A stretch of DNA of 42,084 bases from assembly GCF_020829445.1 (NCBI RefSeq), contig NZ_JAIVFV010000051.1:1-42084 (forward strand). Reading direction: 5' to 3'. The notes beneath the pieces are model-generated. The model had not been told where the DNA came from. It saw only the letters and a list, made by a program, of their open reading frames with translations, and made no database searches. Of this stretch, positions 17,480-26,113 are shown piece by piece; positions within the stretch are counted from its first letter, which is position 1, and each line of letters begins with the position of its first letter. A program made the position numbers and the translations under genes. This DNA is from Nostoc sp. CHAB 5836. Lineage in GTDB: Bacteria; Cyanobacteriota; Cyanobacteriia; Cyanobacteriales; Nostocaceae.

Positions 17480-17507
17480 CTAAAACAGTTTGTAACTAAT
17501 TAGTTAA
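17480..17507. repeat. 28-bp perfect direct repeat, right copy
   Basis: Identical to 16547-16574. Confidence 0.9.
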
Positions 17508-17574
17508 CTGTTCAGAAACTCACCAAAAACTGCTAGCGTCAAACAAAGGAAAATATCATTGTGGATCTTCGAGC

Positions 17575-19299
17575 TTGAAAACCCGTTCTAATTATTGGCA
17601 ATTACTGCCTTATATCCAACTCCAGTGGCAAACCATCGCCAAGGGACTTATTGGTATCTTAGGATACGTACTGGCGACATTAGTGCTGATCAATCTTGCC
17701 GGCAAATTGGCAATTCCCTTTGCACAAGGTAATGTAATAGCGATCGCTCAAATAACTGGTAGCTGTGCTTTAGTATTTCTTGTTAGAGGCTTGTTTCAAT
17801 CTATACAAGATATGTACATGGCGAAAGCTGCTTTGAGAGTTGCTTTTCATCTCCGTCAGCAAGTCTACGCCCATCTCCAAAAGCTAAATCTCAGCTATTT
17901 TGAAACAGCAAAAGCAGGTGATTTATCTTACCGCCTTACGGAAGATGTTGACCGGGTTGGCGAAGTGGTAAATAAAGTATTTCACGACTTTATCCCCTGT
18001 ATTTTGCAGTTGCTGGCAATTCCGATTTACATGATTTACCTGAATTGGCAACTGACACTCGCTACAGTCATAGTTGCACCACTGATGGGTATTTTAGTCG
18101 GCTGGTTTGGTGAACGGTTACGCAAATATTCCTTAAAAAGTCAAAATCGCGTGTCGGGTTTATCAGCCATTCTCGCGGAAGTTTTCAACGGTATTCGTTT
18201 GGTACAGGCTTTTGCTGCCGAAAATTACGAAATCGCCCGCTTTGGCCATGAAGCAGAACGCAGTCTCAAAGCAAAATACTCAGCCGAACGCCTCAAAGCG
18301 ATTCAGATTCCCATCGTCGGATTTCTGGAAGCTTTAAGTGCTTTATCATTACTGATTGTGGGAGCATGGCAAATTTCCCAAGGGAACTTGACAGTGGCGA
18401 GTTTTTTCAGCTATCTGGCGGCGGCGGCGCTGTTAATTGATCCCATTGGTCATACTACTAATAACTACAACGAATTTAAGCAGGGTGAAGCATCTGTTGA
18501 CCGCGTTTTTGAATTGATGGCAATTCAGCCGACGGTGATCGAAAAGATTAATGCGATCGCTCTGGCCCCGGTCAACGGGAAAGTAGAATATCGTCATATT
18601 TCCTTCGCCTATAAACCAGGTGAACCTGTCTTAAGAGATATCAGTTTATTGGTATCGCCAGGTGAAGCGATCGCTCTTGTGGGTGCTTCTGGTGCTGGTA
18701 AAACCACATTTGTGAATCTTTTACCCCGTTTTTACGACCCGGAAGTTGGTCAAATATTCATTGACGGTGTTGATATTCGGGATGTCAAACTCCATAGTCT
18801 GCGGCGACAAATTGGGATTGTTCCTCAAGAAACCATCATGTTTTCGGGGACAATTGCCCAAAATATCGCCTTTGGACAAGATGTTTTTGAGATTAAAGCA
18901 GTTATAGAGGCGGCAAAAATTGCCAATGCTCATCAGTTTATTAGCCAACTGCCAAAAGGTTATCAGACTTGGGTGGGTGAGCGTGGGGTAAACTTATCTG
19001 GTGGACAAAGACAAAGAATTGCGATCGCTCGCGCTGTGCTGCTCAATCCCCAAATCTTGATTCTCGATGAAGCGACATCAGCATTAGATTCTGAGTCAGA
19101 AGCACTGGTACAGGAAGCGCTAGAAAGACTGATGGAAAAACGGACAGTATTTATTATTGCTCACCGTTTATCAACAGTGAGACGGTGCGATCGTATTTTA
19201 GTTCTCGAACAAGGACAAATTGTCGAATCGGGAACCCATGAAGAATTATTAGCCCTAGAGCGTCGCTATGCGCGGTTTTATGCCCAGCAGTTTAGTTAG
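17575..19299 (+). CDS. ABC exporter, fused membrane and ATPase domains (MsbA-like)
   Basis: 574 residues. Six membrane helices make up residues 1-320. The ATPase domain follows with Walker A GASGAGKT (about 370-377), a Q-loop in IVPQET, signature LSGGQRQRIAIARA (about 473), Walker B ILILDEATSALD (about 494) and the H-loop in IIAHRLST. A homodimeric half-transporter of the lipid, peptide or polysaccharide export type is likely; the substrate cannot be told. The start is a TTG at 17575: the alternative GTG at 17561 runs into a stop, and the next ATG is deep inside the membrane domain. AAAGGAAAA lies about 25 bases upstream, too far for an ordinary ribosome site. The gene is alone on its strand. 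Confidence 0.92.
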   Translation: MKTRSNYWQLLPYIQLQWQTIAKGLIGILGYVLATLVLINLAGKLAIPFAQGNVIAIAQITGSCALVFLVRGLFQSIQDMYMAKAALRVAFHLRQQVYAHLQKLNLSYFETAKAGDLSYRLTEDVDRVGEVVNKVFHDFIPCILQLLAIPIYMIYLNWQLTLATVIVAPLMGILVGWFGERLRKYSLKSQNRVSGLSAILAEVFNGIRLVQAFAAENYEIARFGHEAERSLKAKYSAERLKAIQIPIVGFLEALSALSLLIVGAWQISQGNLTVASFFSYLAAAALLIDPIGHTTNNYNEFKQGEASVDRVFELMAIQPTVIEKINAIALAPVNGKVEYRHISFAYKPGEPVLRDISLLVSPGEAIALVGASGAGKTTFVNLLPRFYDPEVGQIFIDGVDIRDVKLHSLRRQIGIVPQETIMFSGTIAQNIAFGQDVFEIKAVIEAAKIANAHQFISQLPKGYQTWVGERGVNLSGGQRQRIAIARAVLLNPQILILDEATSALDSESEALVQEALERLMEKRTVFIIAHRLSTVRRCDRILVLEQGQIVESGTHEELLALERRYARFYAQQFS

Positions 19300-19358
19300 T
19301 CAGAAAAGGGACTGGGGAATCTCAATTTCTATTATGTTACGATAAAAAAGCATCAACC

Positions 19359-19377
19359 TGTACATGAAGTCTGTACA
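19359..19377. promoter_or_regulatory. probable YefM-YoeB operator: two TGTACA palindromes
   Basis: TGTACA at 19359-19364 and again at 19372-19377, centres 13 bp apart, 54 bases before the antitoxin ATG. From memory, the E. coli yefM-yoeB operator is built from TGTACA-core palindromes about 12 bp apart. A weak TACGAT -10-like hexamer at 19338 would place the start of transcription just before the site. Confidence 0.65.
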
Positions 19378-19430
19378 AGTTAACCGACAATGTAATTAAT
19401 TTACAAGTGCAAAGGAAACTTTTGATACTT

Positions 19431-19790
19431 ATGGTTACTGCTACTTATACTTATACACAAGCACGAGAAAAGCTGTCTGAACTGTGCCAGAAAGTTACTT
19501 CAGAACGCGATTTTGTAATCATTACACGTCGTAATGGTGAAAATGTAGCTTTAATACCTGTTGATGAACTTTCTAGTCTTCTAGAAACTGCTCATCTTTT
19601 ACGTTCCCCCCGTAACGCTGAACGTTTGCTAACAGCTTTAAATCGAGCTAAATCAGGAGTTGTGAAGTCTCAAAGCTTGGATGATCTTAGTAAGGAGTTA
19701 GGATTTGACCAAAAAGAAGAACCTAAAAAACCAATCAAACCAAGAAATTCCAGCAACTCCAAAGCAAAGAAAAACAGTATTTCAACCTGA
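19431..19790 (+). CDS. yefM: YefM/Phd family antitoxin
   Basis: 119 residues. MVTATYTYTQAREKLSEL starts the Phd/YefM fold, followed by DFVIITRRNGENVALIPVDELSSLLETAHLLRSPRNAERLL, very close to the YefM consensus. The tail beyond ~90 is long, basic and Ser/Lys-rich, unlike the shorter usual YefM. The ATG at 19431 is preferred over a GTG at 19407 because it starts at the conserved strand. It neutralises YoeB and, with it, represses the operon; two TGTACA boxes lie just upstream. The last 86 bases overlap the toxin gene in another frame, so the odd basic tail is dictated partly by the toxin's reading frame. Confidence 0.88.
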   Translation: MVTATYTYTQAREKLSELCQKVTSERDFVIITRRNGENVALIPVDELSSLLETAHLLRSPRNAERLLTALNRAKSGVVKSQSLDDLSKELGFDQKEEPKKPIKPRNSSNSKAKKNSIST

Positions 19791-20022
19791 ATTTTTAGAA
19801 GACTTAAAATTTTGGGTGGAAAATGATCAACGAGTTACCCTTAAAGTTTTGGATCTTGTCAAAGAGACTTGCCGAGATCCTTTTAAGGGGAAAGGTAAGC
19901 CGGAACCTTTAAAATATTTAGATCCTAATACTTGGTCTCGCCGTTTAACACAAGAACATAGAATTGTATATCTTGTAAATGATGATGAAATAAATTTTTT
20001 ACAAGCTCGTTATCATTATTAA
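19705..20022 (+). CDS. yoeB: Txe/YoeB family toxin with N-terminal extension
   Basis: 105 residues. The YoeB domain occupies 24-105: TVFQPEFLEDLKFWVEND, then DPFKGKGKPEPLK, WSRRLTQEHRIVYLVNDD and terminal ARYHY. All residues known to matter in E. coli YoeB have counterparts: E67 (in PEPL), R86 (in EHR), H104 and Y105. YoeB cleaves mRNA on the ribosome. The start is TTG at 19705 with GGAG seven bases upstream; no other start codon precedes the domain. That gives about 23 extra lysine-rich N-terminal residues compared with the 84-residue E. coli protein. It overlaps the antitoxin gene by 86 bases, an unusually long overlap. Confidence 0.87.
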   Translation: MTKKKNLKNQSNQEIPATPKQRKTVFQPEFLEDLKFWVENDQRVTLKVLDLVKETCRDPFKGKGKPEPLKYLDPNTWSRRLTQEHRIVYLVNDDEINFLQARYHY

Positions 20023-20074
20023 CTATAAAAATGTGTAGATTGGGTTGAGGAACGAAACCCAAGTGTATTGGACT

Positions 20075-20203
20075 AAGTAGGTTGGCGCAATTAAAGTTAA
20101 CTGGCTAAGGCTGTCACTTGTCCTTTGTCATTGTTCATTAGTAAAGGCTTTAAGTTTATTTACGTTTCGTAACATACTTGACTTTTTTCGTGCCAACGTA
20201 CTT
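20075..20203. mobile_element. family C repeat element, copy C3
   Basis: Ends AAGTAGGTTGGCGCAA / TTCGTGCCAACGTACTT. The inside has TTACGTTTCGTAACATA. Its right end overlaps the target duplication of the next element. Confidence 0.65.
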
Positions 20204-20209
20204 ATAACC

Positions 20210-20341
20210 CAATACAGTTCAGTTAAGCATTTCTTTCTTCTCTCTGTGTCCTTGGCGTCTTCTCTACGAGACGCTGCGCGAAGGCGGTTCGTTAAAAAAT
20301 TGACTTTCTAACAGATTTTTAGCCCTAACTGAACCGTATTG
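20210..20341. mobile_element. family B small inverted-repeat element, copy B3
   Basis: 132 bp. CAATACAGTTCAGTTAAG and TAACTGAACCGTATTG ends. Perfect 10-bp target duplication ACTTATAACC at 20200-20209 and 20342-20351. Confidence 0.92.
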
Positions 20342-20351
20342 ACTTATAACC

Positions 20352-20433
20352 TTTTATCAGTAGTCTTTAGACTACTTTCGCTATTAGACTGGTGAATTAA
20401 TTCTGAGGCGGGCTAGATGAGAATGAAATAGCC
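20352..20433. repeat. partial copy of the GGCTATTTCATTCT-ended element
   Basis: Only the AGAATGAAATAGCC end and about 70 adjoining bases match the element at 7351-7512. Confidence 0.55.
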
Positions 20434-20450
20434 CTGTGTTTAGAGACCAT

Positions 20451-20599
20451 TTATAAAGTAAACCTTAAATTGTAGGGTGGGTTAAAGCTGAGAGTACGGC
20501 ACCTGGAAATATGGTGCGTTACGGCTAAATTAGACTTTCTCAAACCCTCAAATTCCTACACAGCCGTAACACACCCTACTTAATATTTGCTTTATAAAT
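20451..20599. mobile_element. repeat element with ATTTATAAAG ends and inner GTAGGGTG/CACCCTAC
   Basis: Outer inverted ends ATTTATAAAGTAAA / TTTGCTTTATAAAT (one mismatch); inner inverted GTAGGGTG (20472) and CACCCTAC (20579). A family B element is inserted at its right end. Confidence 0.55.
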
Positions 20600-20712
20600 C
20601 AATACGGTTCAGTTAAGCATTTTTTCTCTTCTCTCTGTTTCCTCTGCGCCTCTGTGGTTCGTTAAAAAAGTTGACTTTGACAAAGAGTTTTAGCCTTAAC
20701 CCAAGCGTATTG
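20600..20712. mobile_element. family B small inverted-repeat element, copy B4
   Basis: 113 bp. Starts CAATACGGTTCAGTTAAG and ends CGTATTG. Perfect 10-bp target duplication CTTTATAAAT at 20590-20599 and 20713-20722. Confidence 0.92.
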
Positions 20713-20755
20713 CTTTATAAATAGGCTCTTAAGGCAAGGGTATTGCGTTATTAGT

Positions 20756-20922
20756 TAGGACTTACGCAACTGGCATATTATTTGGAGTTTGTAGTGTTCG
20801 CGCAGCGTCTCGTTGGCGCAGCCTCTCGTAGAGAAGAGAGGACTAAAGTCCTCAAAATCAAGGCTGAAGCCCTTACTACAAACTAAAAGCTTTTATTTTT
20901 TGTGACACTTGCGTAAGTCCTA
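20756..20922. mobile_element. family A small inverted-repeat element, copy A2
   Basis: 167 bp. Perfect 14-bp ends TAGGACTTACGCAA / TTGCGTAAGTCCTA. Target duplication TTAGT at 20751-20755 and 20923-20927. It contains a nested palindromic CTACGAGAGGC-type repeat. Confidence 0.92.
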
Positions 20923-20942
20923 TTAGTCTTGCCCTTTGCTAA

Positions 20943-22430
20943 CTATTTCCTAGACTGAATTGCTTGGATTAACTCATAAAAAGGTTGCCAATTATCTTCT
21001 TGAGCAATTGGTTCCCAAATAGATTCAATCACAGGTCTTAATAATACCGTTTTGGGATTATGAACAGCTAGAGTTTGGGCAATTAAATCGGTGCCGCAGC
21101 TACCCCCGTCGTAGACATCGCTATCAAAATCATTCAAAATTTTGTGGTATAGTATACACCAATCATCAAAAATTCCTGATGCACCCGGTACTGGTACAAT
21201 ATCTGAACTATTCATTACAAAACCTGGCTCATCGCGCCATTTAGACGAGAAAGTGCGAGCCATATCATAGAAGAATTGGTGATAACCAACTTGGCTATCC
21301 TTCAAAAATTGAATCGTCAGATTTAAAAGTTCTTCAGCTTGTGGATGTTGCAAATCCCCAAAACCCAACTTTTTCAACATCAAAGAACTGTATTCAGCTT
21401 GGTAATATTCATCAAACCTAGCTAAAGCAGTCTCCATATCCCCTTTATCAATAATTGCCTTGAAAGGTTCCTGGAGCATTTCTAAATTCAACTTGCAAAT
21501 AATTGGTTGATTACTGTAACAGTAGCGTCCAGAATAGTCAAAATATGCAGCTATAAAGTATGGGTCATAAGTAGGGATAAATGCATAAGGGCCATAATCA
21601 AAACTTTCTCCCGTAATCGACATATTGTCAGTATTCAAGACTGCATGACAAAAGCCAGCCGCCATCCATTGCGCTACTAGTTCCGCAACCCGTTTAACTA
21701 ATTGGGCGTAAAACAGTGCATATTTATCTTGTTCAGTACTTAAGTCTCGATAATACTGTTCAATTACATGGTCTAATAACTTCTGAGTTAAATCTGGACG
21801 CTGAAAATAGTGCAGTCGCTCAAAAGTACCAAACCGAATATGAGACTTGCTCATTCTAATCATCACAGATGAACGGGTAGGGGAAGGTTCATCGCCCCGC
21901 CACAGTGGTAAACCTGTTTCAATCATGCTCAAACAGCGCGAAGTACGTACACCCAAGTAGTGCAGTGCTTCCGCAGCCAGAACTTCTCGCACTCCGCCTT
22001 TGAGTGTCAGCATACCATCGCCACCACGCGAGTAAGGCGTTCTCCCAGAACCTTTAGTGCCAAAATCGTATAATTCGCCATCATTGGCGCGTACTTGTCC
22101 GTAGAGAAAGCCTCTACCATCACCCAACTGTCCGTTATATTCACCAAATTGATAGCCGTGGTAACGCAGTGCTAACAAGGGTTTGCGTCCTTGAAATTTG
22201 CCAAAGGCTGTGATGAAATCTTCGTCTTTGACTACTTGGGGGTCTAGACCGAAACGGGGTAATAGTTGATCATTACGCCAACGCAGGAGGTGTTGGGGAA
22301 ATTCCGCCGCTACAACCTCATCGTAGTAGTCACCGCCTAGAGATTCTAAGGCGCTTTCGTAGTTGAGGGTGAGAAAAGGATTGCTAGAATTTTTGTAGTT
22401 TGGAGTTTCAGCCAGAGTCATTACGAGCAA
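20943..22430 (-). CDS. selO: SelO/YdiU family protein AMPylase
   Basis: 495 residues, pseudokinase fold. Visible marks are [19 protein letters not shown] (about 89-107), [20 protein letters not shown] (about 123-142), [17 protein letters not shown] and [20 protein letters not shown] (about 264-283), which holds the metal-binding Asn and Asp. The family transfers AMP from ATP to hydroxyl side chains of proteins and is linked to redox stress; bacterial members lack selenocysteine, as here. A second ATG nine bases further in (MTLAETPN) is an equally possible start. Near the C-terminus about nine residues (VYDGGSCGT) come from a 25-base genomic repeat at 21096-21120. Convergent with the YoeB gene across 0.9 kb of repeats. 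Confidence 0.93.
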   Translation of the reverse strand: MLVMTLAETPNYKNSSNPFLTLNYESALESLGGDYYDEVVAAEFPQHLLRWRNDQLLPRFGLDPQVVKDEDFITAFGKFQGRKPLLALRYHGYQFGEYNGQLGDGRGFLYGQVRANDGELYDFGTKGSGRTPYSRGGDGMLTLKGGVREVLAAEALHYLGVRTSRCLSMIETGLPLWRGDEPSPTRSSVMIRMSKSHIRFGTFERLHYFQRPDLTQKLLDHVIEQYYRDLSTEQDKYALFYAQLVKRVAELVAQWMAAGFCHAVLNTDNMSITGESFDYGPYAFIPTYDPYFIAAYFDYSGRYCYSNQPIICKLNLEMLQEPFKAIIDKGDMETALARFDEYYQAEYSSLMLKKLGFGDLQHPQAEELLNLTIQFLKDSQVGYHQFFYDMARTFSSKWRDEPGFVMNSSDIVPVPGASGIFDDWCILYHKILNDFDSDVYDGGSCGTDLIAQTLAVHNPKTVLLRPVIESIWEPIAQEDNWQPFYELIQAIQSRK

Positions 22431-22543
22431 AGCTTAATTCATTCTTCTCTTAATACTACCTCTGGCTTCGGCATCAGCATATACGCAAAAAGCGACCCAT
22501 ATCTAAAATATGGCAGTGCCACCATCAAAATCTAGAGCAGATA

Positions 22544-22993
22544 ATGAATAAAGTTTTGCAATTAAAGAAAAAATTAACTCAATTAGCTCTTTTAGACGCT
22601 ACATTTGAGGTTTTTGGCTCAGAATCACACCAATATCAATTTAAACGTTGCTTGAGTAACAAAGATATTCAAGTATTTGAATCCAGATACAATATTAGAT
22701 TACCAAGTGAATATCGAAACTTTCTCTTAGAAATTGGTAATGGTGGTGCTGGGCCAGGATACGGCTTATCTGGTCTGTCGGGAATTGAGGATGAAGATGT
22801 CATTCCAGAAAAACTATGCCAAGAGAACTACGAAATTCTCTCTAAACCATTTCCTTTAACACAAGCTTGGAATGATTTGGATTTGATTGTCAAGAATAAT
22901 ACGGCCTTTGTTACCAACAGGAATTCTTACTTTGATGATAAGTTTATTCAGTTTAGAGCAAATTCGCCAGTCTTTGTAATTCCTAATTCGTAA
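22544..22993 (+). pseudogene. SMI1/KNR4 (immunity-type) domain protein, C-terminus replaced by a repeat
   Basis: 149 residues in the open frame. Residues 34-95 match the SMI1/KNR4 domain: LSNKDIQVFESRYNIRLPSEY, then FLLEIGNGGAGPGYGLSGL. This fold is common in immunity proteins against contact-dependent or polymorphic toxins. From about residue 128 the domain pattern stops, and the frame runs out in sequence ending FVIPNS, encoded by the TAATTCC/TAATTCG heptamer repeat. The normal glycine/histidine-rich second half of the domain is missing. I therefore read it as truncated. No toxin gene is adjacent. Confidence 0.68.
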
Positions 22994-23023
22994 TTCCTAA
23001 TTTTACTATATTGGCAATTTTTT

Positions 23024-23428
23024 TCACCAAATAGTTTTTATAGTGGTTAAAGCTTGAATTCGCAAATCACGAGTAACTAAAGGAATACCTAAAGAAAAAG
23101 CTGTAGCCGCAATAATCCTATCAGGCATATCAGGAACAGTTACCCGATCAATTTGTCGAATTACTCCTGAAACATTCCTATCTAGAGGTACAAGTACAAT
23201 ACCTATATTGGGGTCATCCAAAGCGTTTAAAATTCGTATTAATACCTCTTCGGCAAAGCGTCCTTTCTCAACTAAATAAGCAATTTCTATGATTGTGATA
23301 GCTGATACGTAAATAGGATTACCTGTATTAATTGCTTGCTCCAACGCTGTTAATGCGGCTGATGACAATCTCTGCAAGTCAAAAACGTACCAAATTAAAG
23401 TGTGTGTATCTGCTACTACCGATGTCAT
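23024..23428 (-). CDS. vapC: VapC family PIN-domain toxin
   Basis: 134 residues. A PIN domain with all four acidic metal-binding positions: D7 in VVADTHTLIW, E48 in TIIEIAYL, D103 in PDMPDRIIAATA, and D121 in LVTRD. VapC toxins cut RNA, often tRNA or rRNA. The ATG at 23428 shares one base with the antitoxin stop codon (TAATG), so expression is coupled. Intact, so probably active. Confidence 0.9.
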   Translation of the reverse strand: MTSVVADTHTLIWYVFDLQRLSSAALTALEQAINTGNPIYVSAITIIEIAYLVEKGRFAEEVLIRILNALDDPNIGIVLVPLDRNVSGVIRQIDRVTVPDMPDRIIAATAFSLGIPLVTRDLRIQALTTIKTIW

Positions 23429-23652
23429 TAAAGGATATCCCTGGGGAAATTACCCCACATTTCTTGACGTGCTTGAGCAATATCTTCTTCAGTAATATCT
23501 ACTTTTAAATCAGCACATAATCCTCTAACAGTCCGTAAAGGAGTCTTCAGAGTAGTTTTTTGAGACAAAAATTCCGCAAATTCTAATAGTTGCTGCTGTT
23601 TATCCACAGGTAAGTGGCGTAATCTTTCTAACACTGCTTCCTCAAGATTCAT
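23428..23652 (-). CDS. DUF2281-type antitoxin of the VapC pair
   Basis: 74 residues. It begins MNLEEAVLERLRHLPVDKQQ, then LLEFAEFLSQK, the short helical segment of DUF2281. The rest is a toxin-binding tail ending WGNFPRDIL. This domain is a frequent cyanobacterial partner of PIN toxins. First gene of the pair. Upstream on the minus strand, GGAGAAAG precedes the ATG by a few bases and fits a ribosome site. Confidence 0.85.
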   Translation of the reverse strand: MNLEEAVLERLRHLPVDKQQQLLEFAEFLSQKTTLKTPLRTVRGLCADLKVDITEEDIAQARQEMWGNFPRDIL

Positions 23653-23900
23653 CTAACTTTCTCCTGATTTAACTTCCCAAAAGGGCTTTAATCTCTGTGA
23701 TAATTTCAGCTACTCACCTATCTTTCTCTAAGATATCAACCTCTAAATGCTCAGGCGGTAAATGCTCAAAATTCTGCTGACTATTTGGGTCTTTGTCTGA
23801 GACGACACATAATCATTACATAGTTATAAATATTCCCACTTATCTACTTAGGGCTTCCAATTATAACAAGAGCATAATTATTTATTTACGAATTATTGCT

Positions 23901-24476
23901 TTAGAATTTAGGTGTTTGCCAGCTAGGATTGATGAGACTTGTCAGAATATGATCTTCCCATTGCCCATTAATTAACAAATAGTCTCTAGCATATCCTTCA
24001 ACAACAAAACCAAGTCTTTTGAGTACATTGCCACTGCGCCGATTGTGAGGCATATAATTAGCCATAAGTCGGTGAAAATTTAACTCTTGAAAAAGATATT
24101 GAACGGCGGATTTTAGCCCTTCTGTCATATATCCTTTACCTTGTTTATTTTCAGCAAGGCTATATCCCACATAGCAAAAATGAGCAGCACCTCGAACAAA
24201 ATTACTAAAATTTACAGTTCCAATAATTACGGTGGGATTTTTTTTAGTAAAAATAAATAGTTTTAACGATTGCCCATTGATAAATTCCAGAAAACTATTT
24301 TCTATCTGATAATGCCAATATTCTTCAGTAAAAAAACCATCAGCCCAAAGAGGGTAGAATGGAGTGAGATAAGTTTTATTTTCAATGAAGTATTTGAGAA
24401 TTTGGGGTATATCTTCATGGATTGCTGCTCGTAATAATAGGCGATCGCTTGTAATTATAGGCAGTTCTGATATCAT
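23901..24476 (-). CDS. GNAT acetyltransferase, RimJ-like
   Basis: 191 residues from the ATG at 24476: MISELPIITSDRLLLRAAIHED is the standard start of RimJ/RimL-type N-acetyltransferases. The acetyl-CoA loop appears as LAENKQGKGYMTEG, followed by NYMPHNRRSGNVLKRLGFVVEG, the conserved C-terminal motif. These enzymes acetylate protein N-termini or small amines; the substrate is unknown. An upstream in-frame ATG at 24539 would add 21 residues with no family support, but neither start has a good ribosome site. The gene stands alone. Confidence 0.87.
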   Translation of the reverse strand: MISELPIITSDRLLLRAAIHEDIPQILKYFIENKTYLTPFYPLWADGFFTEEYWHYQIENSFLEFINGQSLKLFIFTKKNPTVIIGTVNFSNFVRGAAHFCYVGYSLAENKQGKGYMTEGLKSAVQYLFQELNFHRLMANYMPHNRRSGNVLKRLGFVVEGYARDYLLINGQWEDHILTSLINPSWQTPKF

Positions 24477-24651
24477 AACAGGACTTAATTGGCGGGATCT
24501 CTTTCCAAAACATTCTCTAGATTTTGTAAATTCTCTCATAACTGCCGTTTAGCAGCAGCTAGGGCAAAGTCTGCTTCTGCGGACTAAGTAAAAATGCTTT
24601 TTGTGCCTGTTTTATACTAAACCCACTCAGTTAACTGCTGACCAACATAAA

Positions 24652-24768
24652 CAGGACTTAGGCAAAATCATGACAAAACGAACCGCATTCGCGCAGCGTC
24701 TCCCCCTGGGAGAAGGACGCAAAGGACACAAAGGAATAAGGTTTTAGAGAGTTATTGCGTAAGTCCTA
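24652..24768. mobile_element. family A small inverted-repeat element, copy A4 (degenerate)
   Basis: Left end CAGGACTTAGGCAA has two changes from the consensus; right end TTGCGTAAGTCCTA is perfect. No target duplication is left. The inside resembles the copy at 31981-32073. Confidence 0.7.
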
Positions 24769-25024
24769 AGATATATATGCACCGGTTAGCATCAGTCCTG
24801 CCAATGCCCAATACATGAGTATTTTTGCTCTTAATCTACCATTGAAGCAAAATATTGATAAGCTGATGTCTAATATCTAGAGCGGAAGGATTCAGAGCCA
24901 ATGGGTGATAAAGCACAGTACGCGGCATAACTTCGAGAAAATCCCTTTGCCCAAACGCTGTACCGCAGGAGATTCAACCAAAAGACAGCTCTTAATTAAC
25001 CCAGTCTACAAGAAGGATAGTGAT
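24769..25024. other. bioB upstream region
   Basis: No gene that I can support. The bioB frame is open back to 24905, but the added 40 residues are not family-like and AAGGA before the GTG at 25025 marks the true start. No biotin-operator palindrome is recognised. Confidence 0.5.
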
Positions 25025-26032
25025 GTGGTGGGAATACGCTACGATTGGCAAAAATTAGAGATTCACGCGATATATAACACGCCATTACTAGAGCTTATTT
25101 ATCAAGCTGCTAGCGTGCATCGCCAATATCATGACCCAACAAAAATACAAGTTTGTAAGCTTATATCTATTAAAACGGGAGGTTGTCCAGAAGATTGTAG
25201 CTACTGTGCCCAATCTTCCCGCTATAAAACAGAGGTAAAGCCCCAAGCACTCCAAGAATTGGAAACAGTAGTTAGCATTGCTCAGAAAGCGAAAGAAACT
25301 GGTGTTAGTCGCATCTGCATGGGTGCTGCTTGGCGCGAAGTGCGGGATAACTCACAATTTGAGGAAGTCCTGGAAATGGTCAAGGATGTAACCGCAATGG
25401 GTTTAGAAGTGTGCTGCACTCTAGGTATGTTGACGGCAAATCAAGCCAGGAAATTGTCAGAAGCAGGACTTTACGCCTATAACCATAACTTAGATACCTC
25501 GCAGGAATATTACAGCACAATTATTACCACAAGGACATATAGCGATCGCCTGAACACAATTGAAAATGTCCGTCAGACAAATGTTACTGTATGTTCCGGC
25601 GGCATCCTGGGTTTGGGCGAAACTGTCGATGACCGTGTTGGGATGTTACAAACTCTGGCAAACTTACATCCCCATCCAGAATCTGTGCCGATTAATATTC
25701 TCTCACAAGTACCGGGTACACCCTTAGAAAATCAGCCTGATGTTCCCATTTGGGATATTGTGCGGATGATTGGTACAGCCAGGATTTTAATGCCAGCCTC
25801 CGATGTGCGTCTTAGTGCCGGTAGGGCTAGACTTTCTCAAGTTGAACAAGCTTTCTGCTTTATGGCAGGAGCCAATTCTATCTTTTCTAGCGACGACAAC
25901 AAAATGTTGACAGTGACAACTCCCTGTCCAGATTACGATAGTGACCGAGAAATGCTGAATTTACTCGGTTTGGGAATGCGTCCGCCTTCCCAAAGACAGG
26001 AGAAGGTAGCAAGTCCGGCTGTTATGGGATAA
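25025..26032 (+). CDS. bioB: biotin synthase
   Basis: 335 residues, radical-SAM enzyme that inserts sulfur into dethiobiotin, the last step of biotin synthesis. The SAM cluster motif CPEDCSYC gives C54, C58 and C61. The second-cluster ligands fall in [18 protein letters not shown] and [10 protein letters not shown], and SAGRARLS carries the conserved arginine. The sequence is very close to what I remember of Nostoc BioB, which begins [18 protein letters not shown] at 25025 gives that start, with AAGGA seven bases before it, so I reject the longer frame from 24905. No other bio gene is in the window. A strong hairpin separates it from the convergent petL. Confidence 0.96.
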   Translation: MVGIRYDWQKLEIHAIYNTPLLELIYQAASVHRQYHDPTKIQVCKLISIKTGGCPEDCSYCAQSSRYKTEVKPQALQELETVVSIAQKAKETGVSRICMGAAWREVRDNSQFEEVLEMVKDVTAMGLEVCCTLGMLTANQARKLSEAGLYAYNHNLDTSQEYYSTIITTRTYSDRLNTIENVRQTNVTVCSGGILGLGETVDDRVGMLQTLANLHPHPESVPINILSQVPGTPLENQPDVPIWDIVRMIGTARILMPASDVRLSAGRARLSQVEQAFCFMAGANSIFSSDDNKMLTVTTPCPDYDSDREMLNLLGLGMRPPSQRQEKVASPAVMG

Positions 26033-26040
26033 ATATCTTT

Positions 26041-26106
26041 TTGTGGGATGAGCGTCTCGCCCGTCCTTAGTAAACTGAGGACAGGCAAGATGCCCGCCCC
26101 ACAAGA
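26041..26106. terminator. long hairpin between convergent bioB and petL, probable bidirectional terminator
   Basis: Imperfect long stem: TTGTGGGATGAGCG...GCCCGTCC pairs with GGACAGGC...GCCCGCCCCACAA. It is related to the hairpin repeat at 15350-15515. It stops both genes from being read through, although T-runs are poor. Confidence 0.55.
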
Positions 26107-26113
26107 GTTTTGT

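Noticed and set aside
23793..23975. 60-codon plus-strand frame before the GNAT gene
   Set aside because: Overlaps the 3' end of the GNAT gene, with no recognisable sequence.
24540..24590. Minus-strand frame whose TGA overlaps ATG 24539 upstream of the GNAT gene
   Set aside because: Only 15 codons before an in-frame stop; probably chance.
24775..24845. Tiny minus-strand frame MYWALAGLMLTGAYIS ended by the family A element
   Set aside because: Only 16 codons, and no ribosome site or homologous remainder on the other side of the element.
24905..25024. 40-residue N-terminal extension of bioB from ATG 24905
   Set aside because: No family similarity; AAGGA seven bases before GTG 25025 and the known MVGIRYDWQ start point to the shorter form.
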